A stretch of 14,563 nt of DNA from an uncultured Oscillospiraceae bacterium (GTDB lineage: Bacteria; Bacillota; Clostridia; Oscillospirales; Acutalibacteraceae), in contig USQH01000024.1 in assembly GCA_900556765.1 (NCBI GenBank), forward strand, positions 1 to 14,563, read 5' to 3'. Of the stretch, positions 1 through 7,465 are shown piece by piece. How positions within the stretch are numbered: the first letter of the stretch is position 1; each line of letters begins with the position of its first letter. Below the pieces are notes generated by a model. It did not search any database. It was given only the letters and a program-made list of their open reading frames with translations, and had not been told where the DNA came from. A program made the position numbers and the translations under genes.

Positions 1-1
1 G

Positions 2-697
2 GAAATGAGCGATGACTTTGCACTTGAAGCGCTTAAAGCACAGGCTGTCGCCACCTTTACCTATATCGTCTATCACGGCGGACTAAACGAGAAAACACCC
101 GTATCCGCTCCTATGACCACACCGTCGATATACATTCAGGCAGCCGTACAGTCGGTCATAGGCCAAATCATAAAATACAACGGAAAAACCATCGACGCTG
201 TTTACAGCGCAATGTCGGGCGGCTATTCCGCCGACGCAAAAACAATATGGGGCAGCTCGATCAGCTACCTGAAAGCTGTCGAGTCTCCGTACGAGGCGTC
301 CAACAAAAAATTTAAAACGACCGTTACTCTGAGCGATGACGAGGTAGCGAAGAGAATAAAAAACAAATACGACATCGACATCACCACAGTCACTGGCCGA
401 AATCAGTGGTTCCAGCTTACATACGACGAAAATAACACATACGTCGCATATGTCAACTACGGCGGTATGAAAAAGGTCGTCGGTAACAAAATGTATAAGA
501 CGTTCGGTATGCGCTCACCCGCGTTCACAGTATCGTACAACAGCACAAAGCATGAATTTACCTTTACTGTTCGCGGATGGGGTCACGGCGTCGGAATGAG
601 TCAGGTCGGTGCAGACTGCTACGCGAGACTTGGATATACCTACAAGGAAATACTTAAGCACTTTTACACGGGCGTAGATATAGTAAACTATTCTTGA
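2..697 (+). CDS. SpoIID/LytB-domain protein, 5'-truncated
   Basis: This is the C-terminal part of a SpoIID-family protein, about 231 residues, whose beginning lies before the window. The frame is open to the first bases (GAA at 2-4), so the ATG at 5 is internal. SpoIID is a lytic transglycosylase that degrades peptidoglycan during forespore engulfment; LytB-type relatives act on cell wall more generally. Visible hallmarks, numbered from the internal Met, are EALKAQAVA at 8-16 (its Glu matches the catalytic Glu of the family), the SGGYSAD and WG segments with YLKAVESPYE, and the C-terminal WGHGVGMSQVGA block at 192-203 followed by GYTYKEILKHFYTG. The missing N-terminus should hold a signal anchor. 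A GTG-started membrane protein begins 19 bp downstream, so co-transcription is likely. Whether this is SpoIID itself or a paralogue cannot be decided without the upstream part. Confidence 0.9.
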   Translation, partial: EMSDDFALEALKAQAVATFTYIVYHGGLNEKTPVSAPMTTPSIYIQAAVQSVIGQIIKYNGKTIDAVYSAMSGGYSADAKTIWGSSISYLKAVESPYEASNKKFKTTVTLSDDEVAKRIKNKYDIDITTVTGRNQWFQLTYDENNTYVAYVNYGGMKKVVGNKMYKTFGMRSPAFTVSYNSTKHEFTFTVRGWGHGVGMSQVGADCYARLGYTYKEILKHFYTGVDIVNYS

Positions 698-716
698 TAA
701 TTTAAGGAGATAACCG

Positions 717-1214
717 GTGCAGGACGCAATCAAATCATTTTTGGAACAATTCTTTACACCCGAGATGGTAGTAGCGCTGCTGTCGATCATTCCGGTGTCC
801 GAAATACGCGGCGCACTGATTGCCGCGCGTGCGTATGACCTCAACTGGCTGTACGCTTTAGGTATTGGCTTTATCGGCAATATGTTGCCTATACCGTTCA
901 TACTTTTGTTCATACGAAAAATCTTTGACTGGATGAAGAAAATACCACGTCTCGGTCCGGTAGTCGACCGTCTGCTTGAACGCGCTGATAAAAAGTGCAG
1001 TTCACTGGGCAAATACGAGATGTGGGGACTGTTTATTCTCGTGGCGATACCTCTACCGGGCACAGGTGCATGGACAGGTGCTCTGGTGGCCAACGTGGCA
1101 AATATGCGCATGAAAAAAGCGTTGCCCGCCATCGCACTCGGCGTCCTCGCCGCCGGACTGATAATGGCAATTGTCCTGTACCTGATACCGTGGATCGTCA
1201 CAACGGTAATTTGA
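717..1214 (+). CDS. Small multi-drug export family (COG2426) membrane protein
   Basis: A 165-residue integral membrane protein that matches the small multi-drug export protein family (COG2426, PF06695). The best signature is VAIPLPGTGAWTGALVA in the middle of the protein, preceded by IPVSEIRGALIAA near the N-terminus; both are typical of the family. About four hydrophobic segments are visible: roughly residues 16-38, 44-66, 103-125 and 135-160. A basic, charged loop (RKIFDWMKK to ERADKK) lies between them. The start is GTG at 717, supported by AAGGAG at 704-709 with a 7-nt spacer; no in-frame ATG lies nearby. The family name is historical: for most members transport of drugs has not been shown and the substrate is unknown. 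It lies between the SpoIID-type gene and the ArsR gene, 21 bp before the latter, probably on the same mRNA. Confidence 0.85.
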   Translation: MQDAIKSFLEQFFTPEMVVALLSIIPVSEIRGALIAARAYDLNWLYALGIGFIGNMLPIPFILLFIRKIFDWMKKIPRLGPVVDRLLERADKKCSSLGKYEMWGLFILVAIPLPGTGAWTGALVANVANMRMKKALPAIALGVLAAGLIMAIVLYLIPWIVTTVI

Positions 1215-1235
1215 CCGAAAGAGGGAGATAATAAA

Positions 1236-1577
1236 ATGAGTGAAAAGAACTGCGGTGCCGAACGGATAGCTTCCGTTCGTGATAAAATGCCACAGCAGGA
1301 GACGCTGTACGATCTTGCCGAGCTTTACAAGATGTTCGGCGACTCTACACGAGTCAGCATTCTTTGCGTCCTGCTTGACGGCGAAATGTGTGTAGGCGAC
1401 ATCGCGGAACTGCTCAGCATGGGACAGTCGGCGATCTCACATCAGCTTCGGCTGCTGCGCTCCTCCGGTCTCGTTCGCTCGCGGCGCGACGGCAAAACGG
1501 TCTATTACTCGCTTGCCGACAGTCACGTTCACGACATTTTTTCGCTCGGATTGGAGCATGTGACCGAAAAGGATTGA
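1236..1577 (+). CDS. ArsR/SmtB-family metal-sensing repressor
   Basis: A 113-residue winged-helix regulator of the ArsR/SmtB family, which usually represses metal resistance or uptake genes and leaves DNA when it binds metal. The N-terminal helix LAELYKMFGDSTRVSIL (28-43) and the recognition-helix region MGQSAISHQLRLLRSSGLV (62-80) are typical, followed by the wing RRDGKTVYYSL. The alpha-5 metal site is fully present: D95-x-H97-x10-H108-x2-E111, the spacing of SmtB/ZiaR-type zinc sensors. The alpha-3 region EMCVGD has one cysteine (C52), as in SmtB (ELCVGD), not the CxC of arsenic or lead sensors. I therefore expect sensing of Zn(II), Co(II) or Ni(II). No metal transporter of a known class is adjacent; the neighbours are a COG2426 membrane protein and zinc-finger membrane proteins. 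The RBS GAGGGAG precedes the ATG. Confidence 0.9.
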   Translation: MSEKNCGAERIASVRDKMPQQETLYDLAELYKMFGDSTRVSILCVLLDGEMCVGDIAELLSMGQSAISHQLRLLRSSGLVRSRRDGKTVYYSLADSHVHDIFSLGLEHVTEKD

Positions 1578-1596
1578 CAAAAAGGAGTCCCTTTTT

Positions 1597-2610
1597 ATGA
1601 TTGAAAACAACAAACATTGCGCCTTTTGCAAAAGTATCCTCTTTGACGACGACGAGGTAGTTTACTGTCCGATATGCGGTGCGCCTCATCACGCCGATTG
1701 TTACAAATCGTGCGGTCACTGCGCGCTTGAACATTTGCACGGAACGGACAAGCAGTATGACCCGCATCTGGAGGATAAAGCCGAGGCAAATGACGATATA
1801 CCGCGCGACCGCGTAGGACACACCTGTCCCCACTGCGGAAAAATAAGCAGCTCCGACACGCTTTTTTGCCCCTACTGCGGCAATATGTTCGGAAAAAGCA
1901 GCAACAGTGCCGAATCGGACGACAACCAAACCTATTTCCCCGGCGGTTTTAACGGGATGCCGGTAGGATTTAATTTCGATCCGCTCGGCGGCATCGACAA
2001 AAGCACAAAAATCGGTGACTGCGAAGCAGGCGAGCTTGCCAATTTCGTTCGAATAAACACACGGCGGTATATTCCGCTTTTCGCCCGTATGGAGGAGCAC
2101 AAGAAAAAGGTCGGCTGGAACTGGTCGGCATTCCTATTCCCTGCGGCATGGAATATATACCGCAAAAATTATGTGGTTGCAATAGTTTTGCTGGCTCTGG
2201 TCGTATCGTCGCTGTGTCTTATCAGTCCGATGATTTTTGCGTTCAACTCATATATCGGCAGCCTGCCTGTCGGAATCGCCATTTCGAGAGCCGATATAAT
2301 CGCCGCATTCAATTCGATCAGCGGATGGGTATGGTTATTGTTCGGAATCGGCATCGCTGTCGATATAACCGGACGTGTAATAAGCGGACTTTTCGGTGAC
2401 GCGTGGTATAAAAAGCGCGTATTTGAGAAAGTTAATGAAATAAAGAACGACGACGAGATCGAAGATACGGCTGCCGAGCTTGCCGAGCGCGGCGGAGTCA
2501 ACCACTGGCTGGCGTTACTGTTTTTCTATCCGTCGGTAATGGTTCTCTATCAGGCTGCAATAATAATATTTGAGCTGCTCATGTCCCTTATGAGCGGCGG
2601 TATACAGTAA
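1597..2610 (+). CDS. RING-like finger + zinc ribbon + DUF2628-type membrane protein
   Basis: A 337-residue protein of unknown function with a clear modular layout. Residues 8-42 form a prokaryotic RING-like finger (Prok-RING_1 style) with ligands C8, C11, C24, C27, H32, C35, C39 and C42. Residues 77-94 are a short zinc ribbon (C77, C80, C91, C94). A Gly/Asn/Phe-rich linker at about 100-145 leads to a DUF2628-like membrane domain: a GWNWSAFLFPAAWNIYRKNY motif at 173-192, then hydrophobic segments near 192-214, 243-263 and 304-330. No signal peptide is seen, so both fingers should be cytoplasmic. The RBS AAAGGAG at 1581-1587 fits the ATG at 1597. It follows the ArsR gene by 19 bp and precedes a smaller relative by 16 bp. 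In bacteria such RING-like fingers are probably protein-binding modules; ubiquitin-ligase activity should not be assumed. Domain calls are from pattern only. Confidence 0.8.
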   Translation: MIENNKHCAFCKSILFDDDEVVYCPICGAPHHADCYKSCGHCALEHLHGTDKQYDPHLEDKAEANDDIPRDRVGHTCPHCGKISSSDTLFCPYCGNMFGKSSNSAESDDNQTYFPGGFNGMPVGFNFDPLGGIDKSTKIGDCEAGELANFVRINTRRYIPLFARMEEHKKKVGWNWSAFLFPAAWNIYRKNYVVAIVLLALVVSSLCLISPMIFAFNSYIGSLPVGIAISRADIIAAFNSISGWVWLLFGIGIAVDITGRVISGLFGDAWYKKRVFEKVNEIKNDDEIEDTAAELAERGGVNHWLALLFFYPSVMVLYQAAIIIFELLMSLMSGGIQ

Positions 2611-2626
2611 AACGGAGGCGAGCTGA

Positions 2627-3400
2627 ATGAACTACCGCATTTGCCGCCGCTGCGGAACGGCAAATCAACCCGATTACATCTTTTGTAAAAACTGCGGTAC
2701 TCCGCTGGAGGGTGACAATCCAGTATCTCAGCCTGTTTATGGCAATACGGGCTATGGGAACGCTTGTCAGCAGCAGTACGCCGTTGACAATATTGACGGC
2801 GTACGCGTAGACGATGTTGCACTGTTTCTCGGCAAAGACAGAGCAAAATATCTGCCGAAATTCATGCGAATGGAGATATCCGGTTCGTCCATTTCGGTCA
2901 ACTGGCTGGTAATGTTTATGTGCCTGTTCGTCAGTCCGCTTTTCGCCGCCTTTTGGCTTATGCAAAAGCGCATGAACAAGGCAGGTATAGCACTTTTCAT
3001 AATCGCGTCGGCTATACAGGGGGCCTATCTGTATTTCACGTTTGACGCCGTTATGGAACTGATGAAGTCATCATCAATGTCCGATATGTCAATACCGAAT
3101 TTCAGCGCGCTGCTCAACGCTGCACTTGAAAGCAAGCCGATCGCCGGCGTGCTCGCAAACATCTACAATGTAACCTCTCTTGCTATCGGCATAGGTTGCG
3201 GACTTTTTGTAAATTCTGCTTATAAAAGTCATGCTGTTAAGCAAATAAAATCTATCGTTGCGCTAAATGAACAGGAGTACAGAAGCGAGCTTATTCGCCG
3301 CGGCGGAACACGCAATACACTTTGGGTCGTTTTGCTTGTGCTGACCCTTGTATCACTTTTCGCAATGTCCGCATTTTACTCAATGTCGGCAATTGTATAG
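2627..3400 (+). CDS. Zinc-ribbon DUF2628-like membrane protein
   Basis: A 257-residue protein that looks like a shorter relative of the preceding gene product. It starts with one zinc ribbon (C6, C9, C20, C23), then a Gln/Tyr/Gly/Asn linker. The segment VALFLGKDRAKYLPKFMRME at 64-83 parallels the pre-membrane segment of its neighbour (FVRINTRRYIPLFARMEE). It is followed by NW plus hydrophobic stretches at about 93-112, 117-138, 172-197 and 231-255. It has no RING-like finger. The two genes probably arose by duplication and then gained or lost the extra finger. The ATG is supported by GGAGG at 2614-2618 with an 8-nt spacer. Function is unknown; a membrane protein with a cytoplasmic zinc-binding domain is all the sequence supports. 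It is the last gene before galU, 66 bp before that gene's start, with no terminator visible between them. Confidence 0.75.
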   Translation: MNYRICRRCGTANQPDYIFCKNCGTPLEGDNPVSQPVYGNTGYGNACQQQYAVDNIDGVRVDDVALFLGKDRAKYLPKFMRMEISGSSISVNWLVMFMCLFVSPLFAAFWLMQKRMNKAGIALFIIASAIQGAYLYFTFDAVMELMKSSSMSDMSIPNFSALLNAALESKPIAGVLANIYNVTSLAIGIGCGLFVNSAYKSHAVKQIKSIVALNEQEYRSELIRRGGTRNTLWVVLLVLTLVSLFAMSAFYSMSAIV

Positions 3401-3450
3401 GCCGATAAATTTATATCACGATTATTTGCAATGCCCAATACTGTATTTTT

Positions 3451-3457
3451 AAAGGAG
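3451..3457 (+). promoter_or_regulatory. Ribosome binding site that fixes the galU start
   Basis: AAAGGAG lies 9 nt before the ATG at 3467. The upstream in-frame ATG at 3431 has no such site, and it would add 12 residues unlike the GalU N-terminus. Confidence 0.85.
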
Positions 3458-3466
3458 ACCTGTGAA

Positions 3467-4354
3467 ATGGCAATAAAAAAAGCTGTTATCCCCGCCGCCG
3501 GACTGGGCACACGTGTACTTCCGGCTTCAAAAGCGCTCCCCAAGGAAATGCTTCCGATTGTTGACAAGCCCGCGATCCAGTACATCGTCGAGGAGGCGGT
3601 CAACTCCGGCATTACCGACATTCTGATAATCACAAACCGCGGCAAAAACGTTATCGAGGATCACTTCGACCACTCGTTTGAGCTGGAAAGCAATCTGCGT
3701 GCAAAGGGCAGAAACGACACTGCCGACGAGCTGTCACAGCTCGCGCACATGGCAAATATATACTTTTTGCGTCAAAAGGAAACTAAAGGTCTCGGTCATG
3801 CTGTGCTTCAGGCGCGATCATTCATCGGCAATGAGCCGTTTGCGGTACTTTACGGCGACGACGTTATAATCAGTGAAAAGCCGGTCACAAAGCAGCTTTG
3901 CGAGGTGTACGACAACTACGGCAAGGGAGTCGCCGGCATAAAGCCGTGCTCACGCGAACAAATCAAAAAATACTGCTCGCTGGGGTTGGAGCCAGTGGTC
4001 GATATGGGCAAATTTCTCCATGTATTCGAGATATTCGACATGGTGGAAAAGCCGACCGATGAGCAGATAATGTCCCTTTACGCAATACTCGGCCGCTGTA
4101 TTCTGCCGCCTGAAATATTCGATATTTTGGAGCAAACCGCTCCCGGGACAAACGGCGAGATACAGCTCACCGACGCCATGGCGACGCTTTCACGCACAAC
4201 GGGCATGATGGGAATTGAATTTGAAGGCACACGCTACGACATGGGCAACAAATTCGGCATTATGAAAGCACAGGTCGAGGTGGCACTCAAGCACCCCGAG
4301 ATCAGCGGTCAGTTTAAGGAATATATCAAAGAAATTGCAAAAACTCTCGATTGA
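3467..4354 (+). CDS. galU: UTP--glucose-1-phosphate uridylyltransferase
   Basis: A 295-residue, full-length GalU. It makes UDP-glucose from UTP and glucose-1-phosphate in the cytoplasm, the precursor for glycolipids, teichoic-acid glucosylation and exopolysaccharide. The N-terminus carries the nucleotidyltransferase signature: KKAVIPAAGLGTR, then LPKEMLPIVDKPAIQYIVEEA. Further typical blocks are LGHAVLQA, FAVLYGDDV, the EKP of DMVEKPT, and GEIQLTDAMA near the C-terminus. The start at 3467 is chosen for its RBS and for alignment with the family. The gene is followed 15 bp later by a perfect-stem terminator and then by the convergent deo operon. No convincing promoter was found in the 66-bp gap upstream, so it may be read partly from the preceding genes. 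Confidence 0.95.
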   Translation: MAIKKAVIPAAGLGTRVLPASKALPKEMLPIVDKPAIQYIVEEAVNSGITDILIITNRGKNVIEDHFDHSFELESNLRAKGRNDTADELSQLAHMANIYFLRQKETKGLGHAVLQARSFIGNEPFAVLYGDDVIISEKPVTKQLCEVYDNYGKGVAGIKPCSREQIKKYCSLGLEPVVDMGKFLHVFEIFDMVEKPTDEQIMSLYAILGRCILPPEIFDILEQTAPGTNGEIQLTDAMATLSRTTGMMGIEFEGTRYDMGNKFGIMKAQVEVALKHPEISGQFKEYIKEIAKTLD

Positions 4355-4369
4355 TAAGATCATTATATT

Positions 4370-4408
4370 AAAACAGGACTTGCCATTATATAAGGCAAGT
4401 CCTGTTTT
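4370..4408. terminator. Bidirectional intrinsic terminator between galU and pdp
   Basis: A perfect 15-bp inverted repeat: left arm 4370-4384 (AAAACAGGACTTGCC), 9-nt loop, right arm 4394-4408. The arms end in A4 and T4, so both strands read out with a short U run. It lies between the convergent stops of galU (4354) and pdp (4471) and should end both transcripts. Confidence 0.9.
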
Positions 4409-4470
4409 CTGTTATTATTGATTTTTATATACGCTTAATATAAAATTCGGCAACGGCAAATCGTACGTAT

Positions 4471-5772
4471 TTACCACACAGTTTCGTATACAAGCGGTTT
4501 ACGAACAGGAGCTGTGTTACCGACTGTAAACGCCGACAGGCAACGCTCCGTTGCTTCGGCAACGGTTTCTTCACGATTGGTGTATATCGTACACAGAATG
4601 TCTCCTGCACTGACGGTATCGCCGACGCTTTTGCCGATAATTATTCCGGCACTGTGGTCGATCTTATCGTCCTTTGACGCTCTGCCGGCGCCGAGAATGA
4701 CCGCCGCCGCACCGATGCTCTCGGCGTTGATTGCGGTAACATAACCCGAATCAGTACATTTCACCGCCGCCTCGTAACGGGCGCGCCCAAACAGCGATGT
4801 ATCGTCAATGTAGCGGACATCTCCGCCCTGCGCCGCTATCCATTCGCGCATTTTTTCAAACGCCGCTCCCGAATCGAGCGACTGCACTACCCTTTCGCGC
4901 GCCTGTTCGGGCGAAATGCCGTGAACCAAAGATATCATTGCCGTCGCAAGCTCCACACAAATATCGCGCAGTTCCCCCCGTGACTCACACTTGAGCACTG
5001 CGACCGCTTCGGCGACCTCCAGTGAATTGCCGACTGCGCGACCGAGCGGCGTATCCATATCGGTCAGCAAAGCCGCAGTTTTGCGGCCGCATTTCTTACC
5101 GATGTCGACCATTTCACGGGCAAGCTTTTCGGCATCGGCGACCGTTTTCATAAACGCTCCGCTGCCCACCTTTACATCAAGCACTATCGAATGTGACCCT
5201 GCGGCCAGCTTTTTGCTCATGATGCTGGATGTAATGAGCGGAATACTGTCCACCGTCGCCGTAACGTCACGCAGTGCGTACAGCTTTTTGTCGGCAGGAG
5301 TCAGATTGCCGCTTTGACCGATGATCGCCATTCCGACGCGCTCGACCTGTTCAAGAAACCGATCGGTGGGTATATTCGTACGGTAGCCGGGAATCGACTC
5401 CAGCTTATCGACCGTACCGCCGGTGTGCCCAAGTCCTCTGCCGGACATTTTGGTCACCTTGCCGCCGAGCGATGCAACTATCGGCGCCACTATCAGTGAC
5501 GTCTTGTCTCCGACGCCGCCGGTACTGTGCTTATCGACCGACATCTGCCCAAAGCGCGACAGATCTACTCTATCGCCCGAACGAGCCATACTTTCGGTCA
5601 GCATAACCGTCTCGCGGTCGCTCATTCCGCGAAAGTATATCGCCATCATCAGCGCGGACGCCTGATAATCGGGTATATCGCCACGGGTATATCCACTGAT
5701 GAAAAATTCGATTTCAGCGGCGGTCAGTTCGCCGCCGTCGCGCTTTTTTTGTATAATGTCATACATTCTCAT
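4471..5772 (-). CDS. pdp: Pyrimidine-nucleoside phosphorylase
   Basis: A 433-residue enzyme, normal length for Pdp/DeoA. It phosphorolyses thymidine, deoxyuridine and uridine to base plus (deoxy)ribose-1-phosphate. The family signature SGRGLGHTGGTVDKLE spans about 110-125, and the phosphate-binding KHSTGGVGDK is at 81-90. LDVKVGSGAFMK and the C-terminal glycine-rich region are also typical. I chose pyrimidine-nucleoside phosphorylase over strict thymidine phosphorylase from the Gram-positive pattern and operon context. The residues that set substrate range were not resolved, so deoA would be the alternative symbol. It is the last gene of the deo operon, 78 bp after cdd, with AAGGAG at 5786-5791. 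The 13-nt spacer to the ATG at 5772 is somewhat long; the next in-frame ATG (5766) lies even further away. Confidence 0.93.
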   Translation of the reverse strand: MRMYDIIQKKRDGGELTAAEIEFFISGYTRGDIPDYQASALMMAIYFRGMSDRETVMLTESMARSGDRVDLSRFGQMSVDKHSTGGVGDKTSLIVAPIVASLGGKVTKMSGRGLGHTGGTVDKLESIPGYRTNIPTDRFLEQVERVGMAIIGQSGNLTPADKKLYALRDVTATVDSIPLITSSIMSKKLAAGSHSIVLDVKVGSGAFMKTVADAEKLAREMVDIGKKCGRKTAALLTDMDTPLGRAVGNSLEVAEAVAVLKCESRGELRDICVELATAMISLVHGISPEQARERVVQSLDSGAAFEKMREWIAAQGGDVRYIDDTSLFGRARYEAAVKCTDSGYVTAINAESIGAAAVILGAGRASKDDKIDHSAGIIIGKSVGDTVSAGDILCTIYTNREETVAEATERCLSAFTVGNTAPVRKPLVYETVW

Positions 5773-5795
5773 TGCTCAAAAAACGCTCCTTATTT

Positions 5796-5812
5796 TGCGG
5801 CGCTTTGCCGCA
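5796..5812 (-). other. Intercistronic hairpin before pdp
   Basis: TGCGGC (5796-5801) and GCCGCA (5807-5812) pair perfectly around a 5-nt loop, a few bases before the pdp Shine-Dalgarno on the minus-strand mRNA. It has no U run, so it is not a terminator. A role in mRNA stability or processing is possible but not shown. Confidence 0.4.
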
Positions 5813-5850
5813 GATCATGTCAGCAATCTCTCTGATAGATCGCTCGCCGC

Positions 5851-6261
5851 TTATTTTTCCAAATTGATCGGTCCGAATGATCTGGGCAGCAGCTCATTAA
5901 GGGTAAACCGCTCAAAGCTGTCCTCACCGGTGACGACCAAAACGGGGAAATCCGTTCCGCAAAATTCCGCCGCGACCTGACGGCAAACGCCGCACGGCGG
6001 CGCTGCTCCGCGAAGCCGCCCGTTCGGACCGCCGGCAACAGCCAGCATAACAAAGTCACGCTCGCCCTCGCTGACCGCTTTAAAAATAGCTACACGCTCG
6101 GCGCAAACTGTCGGCGTGTAAGATGCGTTTTCGATATTACAGCCGATATGCACCTTGCCGGAGGCGGCAAGCAGCGCCGCTCCGACCGTGTAGCCCGAAT
6201 ATGGCGCATACGCGCGTTTCATCGCCTGTATTGCAAGGGCGCACAGTTCTTTTTCGGTCAT
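5851..6261 (-). CDS. cdd: Cytidine deaminase
   Basis: A 136-residue homotetrameric-type (short) cytidine deaminase, which converts cytidine and deoxycytidine to uridine and deoxyuridine. The zinc site is intact: C53-A-E55 (zinc ligand and proton-shuttling Glu) and P89-C90-G-V-C93 (two zinc ligands). YAPYSGYTVGAAL at 18-30 and GCNIENASYTPTVCAERVA at 40-58 are classic family blocks. The gene starts 9 nt after the deoB stop, with its RBS inside the 3' end of deoB, so translational coupling is likely. Its product feeds Pdp, encoded next in the operon. The C-terminal tail (FGPINLEK) is slightly extended but within family range. Confidence 0.95.
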   Translation of the reverse strand: MTEKELCALAIQAMKRAYAPYSGYTVGAALLAASGKVHIGCNIENASYTPTVCAERVAIFKAVSEGERDFVMLAVAGGPNGRLRGAAPPCGVCRQVAAEFCGTDFPVLVVTGEDSFERFTLNELLPRSFGPINLEK

Positions 6262-6270
6262 AATATCGGC

Positions 6271-7443
6271 TCACCCTTTCTCAATTTCATTGCACAAACT
6301 CGAACCTTCACCGCGAAATTCAATGCCGAGACAATCGGCGACCGTAGCGCCGATATCGGCAAATGTCGGACGTGTGCCAAGTACCACCGGTTTCACGGCG
6401 TCGCCGTATATGATAAGCGGCGTGTACTCACGCGTATGGTCGGTGCTGTCGTCGCCGGGATCACAGCCGTGATCGGCAGTTATCATCAGCACGTCGTCGG
6501 CTCGCATTTCGGCGACGAATGACGGCAGCCAACGGTCGAATTCGGCGAATGCGGCGGCATAGCCGTTGATATCCTGACGGTGACCGTAAAGCATATCAAA
6601 ATCGACCAAATTGACAAAGCACAGACCGTGAAAATCGCGTTTTACGGCATCGAGCGCCGCATTCATGCCCTCTGTGTTGGAGTGGGTAACCACCTTTTCG
6701 GTCACGCCGCGGCCTGCAAAAATATCGCTGATCTTGCCCACCGCCAAAACGGTCATTCCGGCGTCGCTGACCGCGTCAAGCAGTGTCCTTGACGGCGGTT
6801 GAAGGGAAAAATCACGGCGGTTCGCTGTGCGGTAAAAGTCGGGATAACTGCCGGTAAACGGGCGTGCAATTACCCGTCCGACGGCATTGTCACCGCGCAG
6901 TATATCGCGTGCAATGCGGCAATATTCATACAGCTTTTCGAGCGGCACGACATCCTCATGAGCCGCAATCTGGAAAACGCTGTCGGCGGAGGTATATACG
7001 ATCAGATCGCCGCTCTCCATGTGCTGTTTTCCGTATGCCTTAATTACCTCGGTCCCCGAATAGGGTCGGTTGCACAGAACTCCTCTGCCTGTTCTGCGCG
7101 AAAACTCATCCAGTATCTCGTGTGGAAATCCGTTCGGATAGGTGGGCATCGGCGAGCGCGAAATGATACCGGCGATCTCCCAGTGACCGGTGGTCGTGTC
7201 CTTTCCCGCCGAGCGTTCGCTCATGCGCGCGACAGCGGCGGCAGGATCATTAACAGTGCCGATAAAATCCAGTCCGTCAATGTTGCCAAGCCCCATTTTA
7301 CGCATATTTTCGCAGTGAAATTCGGGTGAACCCGCAATCCGCCGCAGTGTATTACAGTCATGGTCGCCGAAGTCGGCGGCGTCGGGCATCTGTCCCACGC
7401 CGCATGAATCAAGAACAATCAAAAACACTCGTTTTGTTTTCAT
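6271..7443 (-). CDS. deoB: Phosphopentomutase
   Basis: A 390-residue enzyme of the alkaline phosphatase superfamily that interconverts ribose- or deoxyribose-1-phosphate and the 5-phosphate. LIVLDSCGVGQMPDA at the N-terminus gives the first metal-binding Asp (D12). KDTTTGHWEI at 81-90 contains the threonine that is phosphorylated (T85 in the Bacillus enzyme, same position here). Further metal ligands are in VDFDMLYGHRQD and in MITADHGCDP followed by STDHTREY. Length and motif order match the bacterial family. AAAGGAG sits 7-8 nt before the ATG at 7443. It lies 22 bp after deoD and 9 bp before cdd, and links the phosphorylases to DeoC. Confidence 0.96.
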   Translation of the reverse strand: MKTKRVFLIVLDSCGVGQMPDAADFGDHDCNTLRRIAGSPEFHCENMRKMGLGNIDGLDFIGTVNDPAAAVARMSERSAGKDTTTGHWEIAGIISRSPMPTYPNGFPHEILDEFSRRTGRGVLCNRPYSGTEVIKAYGKQHMESGDLIVYTSADSVFQIAAHEDVVPLEKLYEYCRIARDILRGDNAVGRVIARPFTGSYPDFYRTANRRDFSLQPPSRTLLDAVSDAGMTVLAVGKISDIFAGRGVTEKVVTHSNTEGMNAALDAVKRDFHGLCFVNLVDFDMLYGHRQDINGYAAAFAEFDRWLPSFVAEMRADDVLMITADHGCDPGDDSTDHTREYTPLIIYGDAVKPVVLGTRPTFADIGATVADCLGIEFRGEGSSLCNEIEKG

Positions 7444-7465
7444 AGTTTGCTCCTTTCCGTCTCGG

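Noticed and set aside
5..7. ATG at 5 as a true start of the SpoIID-family gene
   Set aside because: The conserved domain is already under way at this point, and the frame is open upstream to the window edge.
515..1201. Long minus-strand open frame opposite the SpoIID and COG2426 genes
   Set aside because: It has no RBS, covers two genes with clear family motifs, and its translation shows no domain. It is an antisense shadow.
1414..2100. Minus-strand open frame opposite the ArsR and RING-like genes
   Set aside because: Codon patterns follow the plus-strand genes, and the cysteine motifs are only coherent on the plus strand.
3431..3466. Longer GalU with a 12-residue N-terminal extension
   Set aside because: No RBS precedes 3431, whereas AAAGGAG precedes 3467, where the family N-terminus begins.
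6799..7329. Plus-strand 176-codon frame inside deoB
   Set aside because: deoB is unmistakable on the minus strand. The plus frame has no RBS or recognisable domain.
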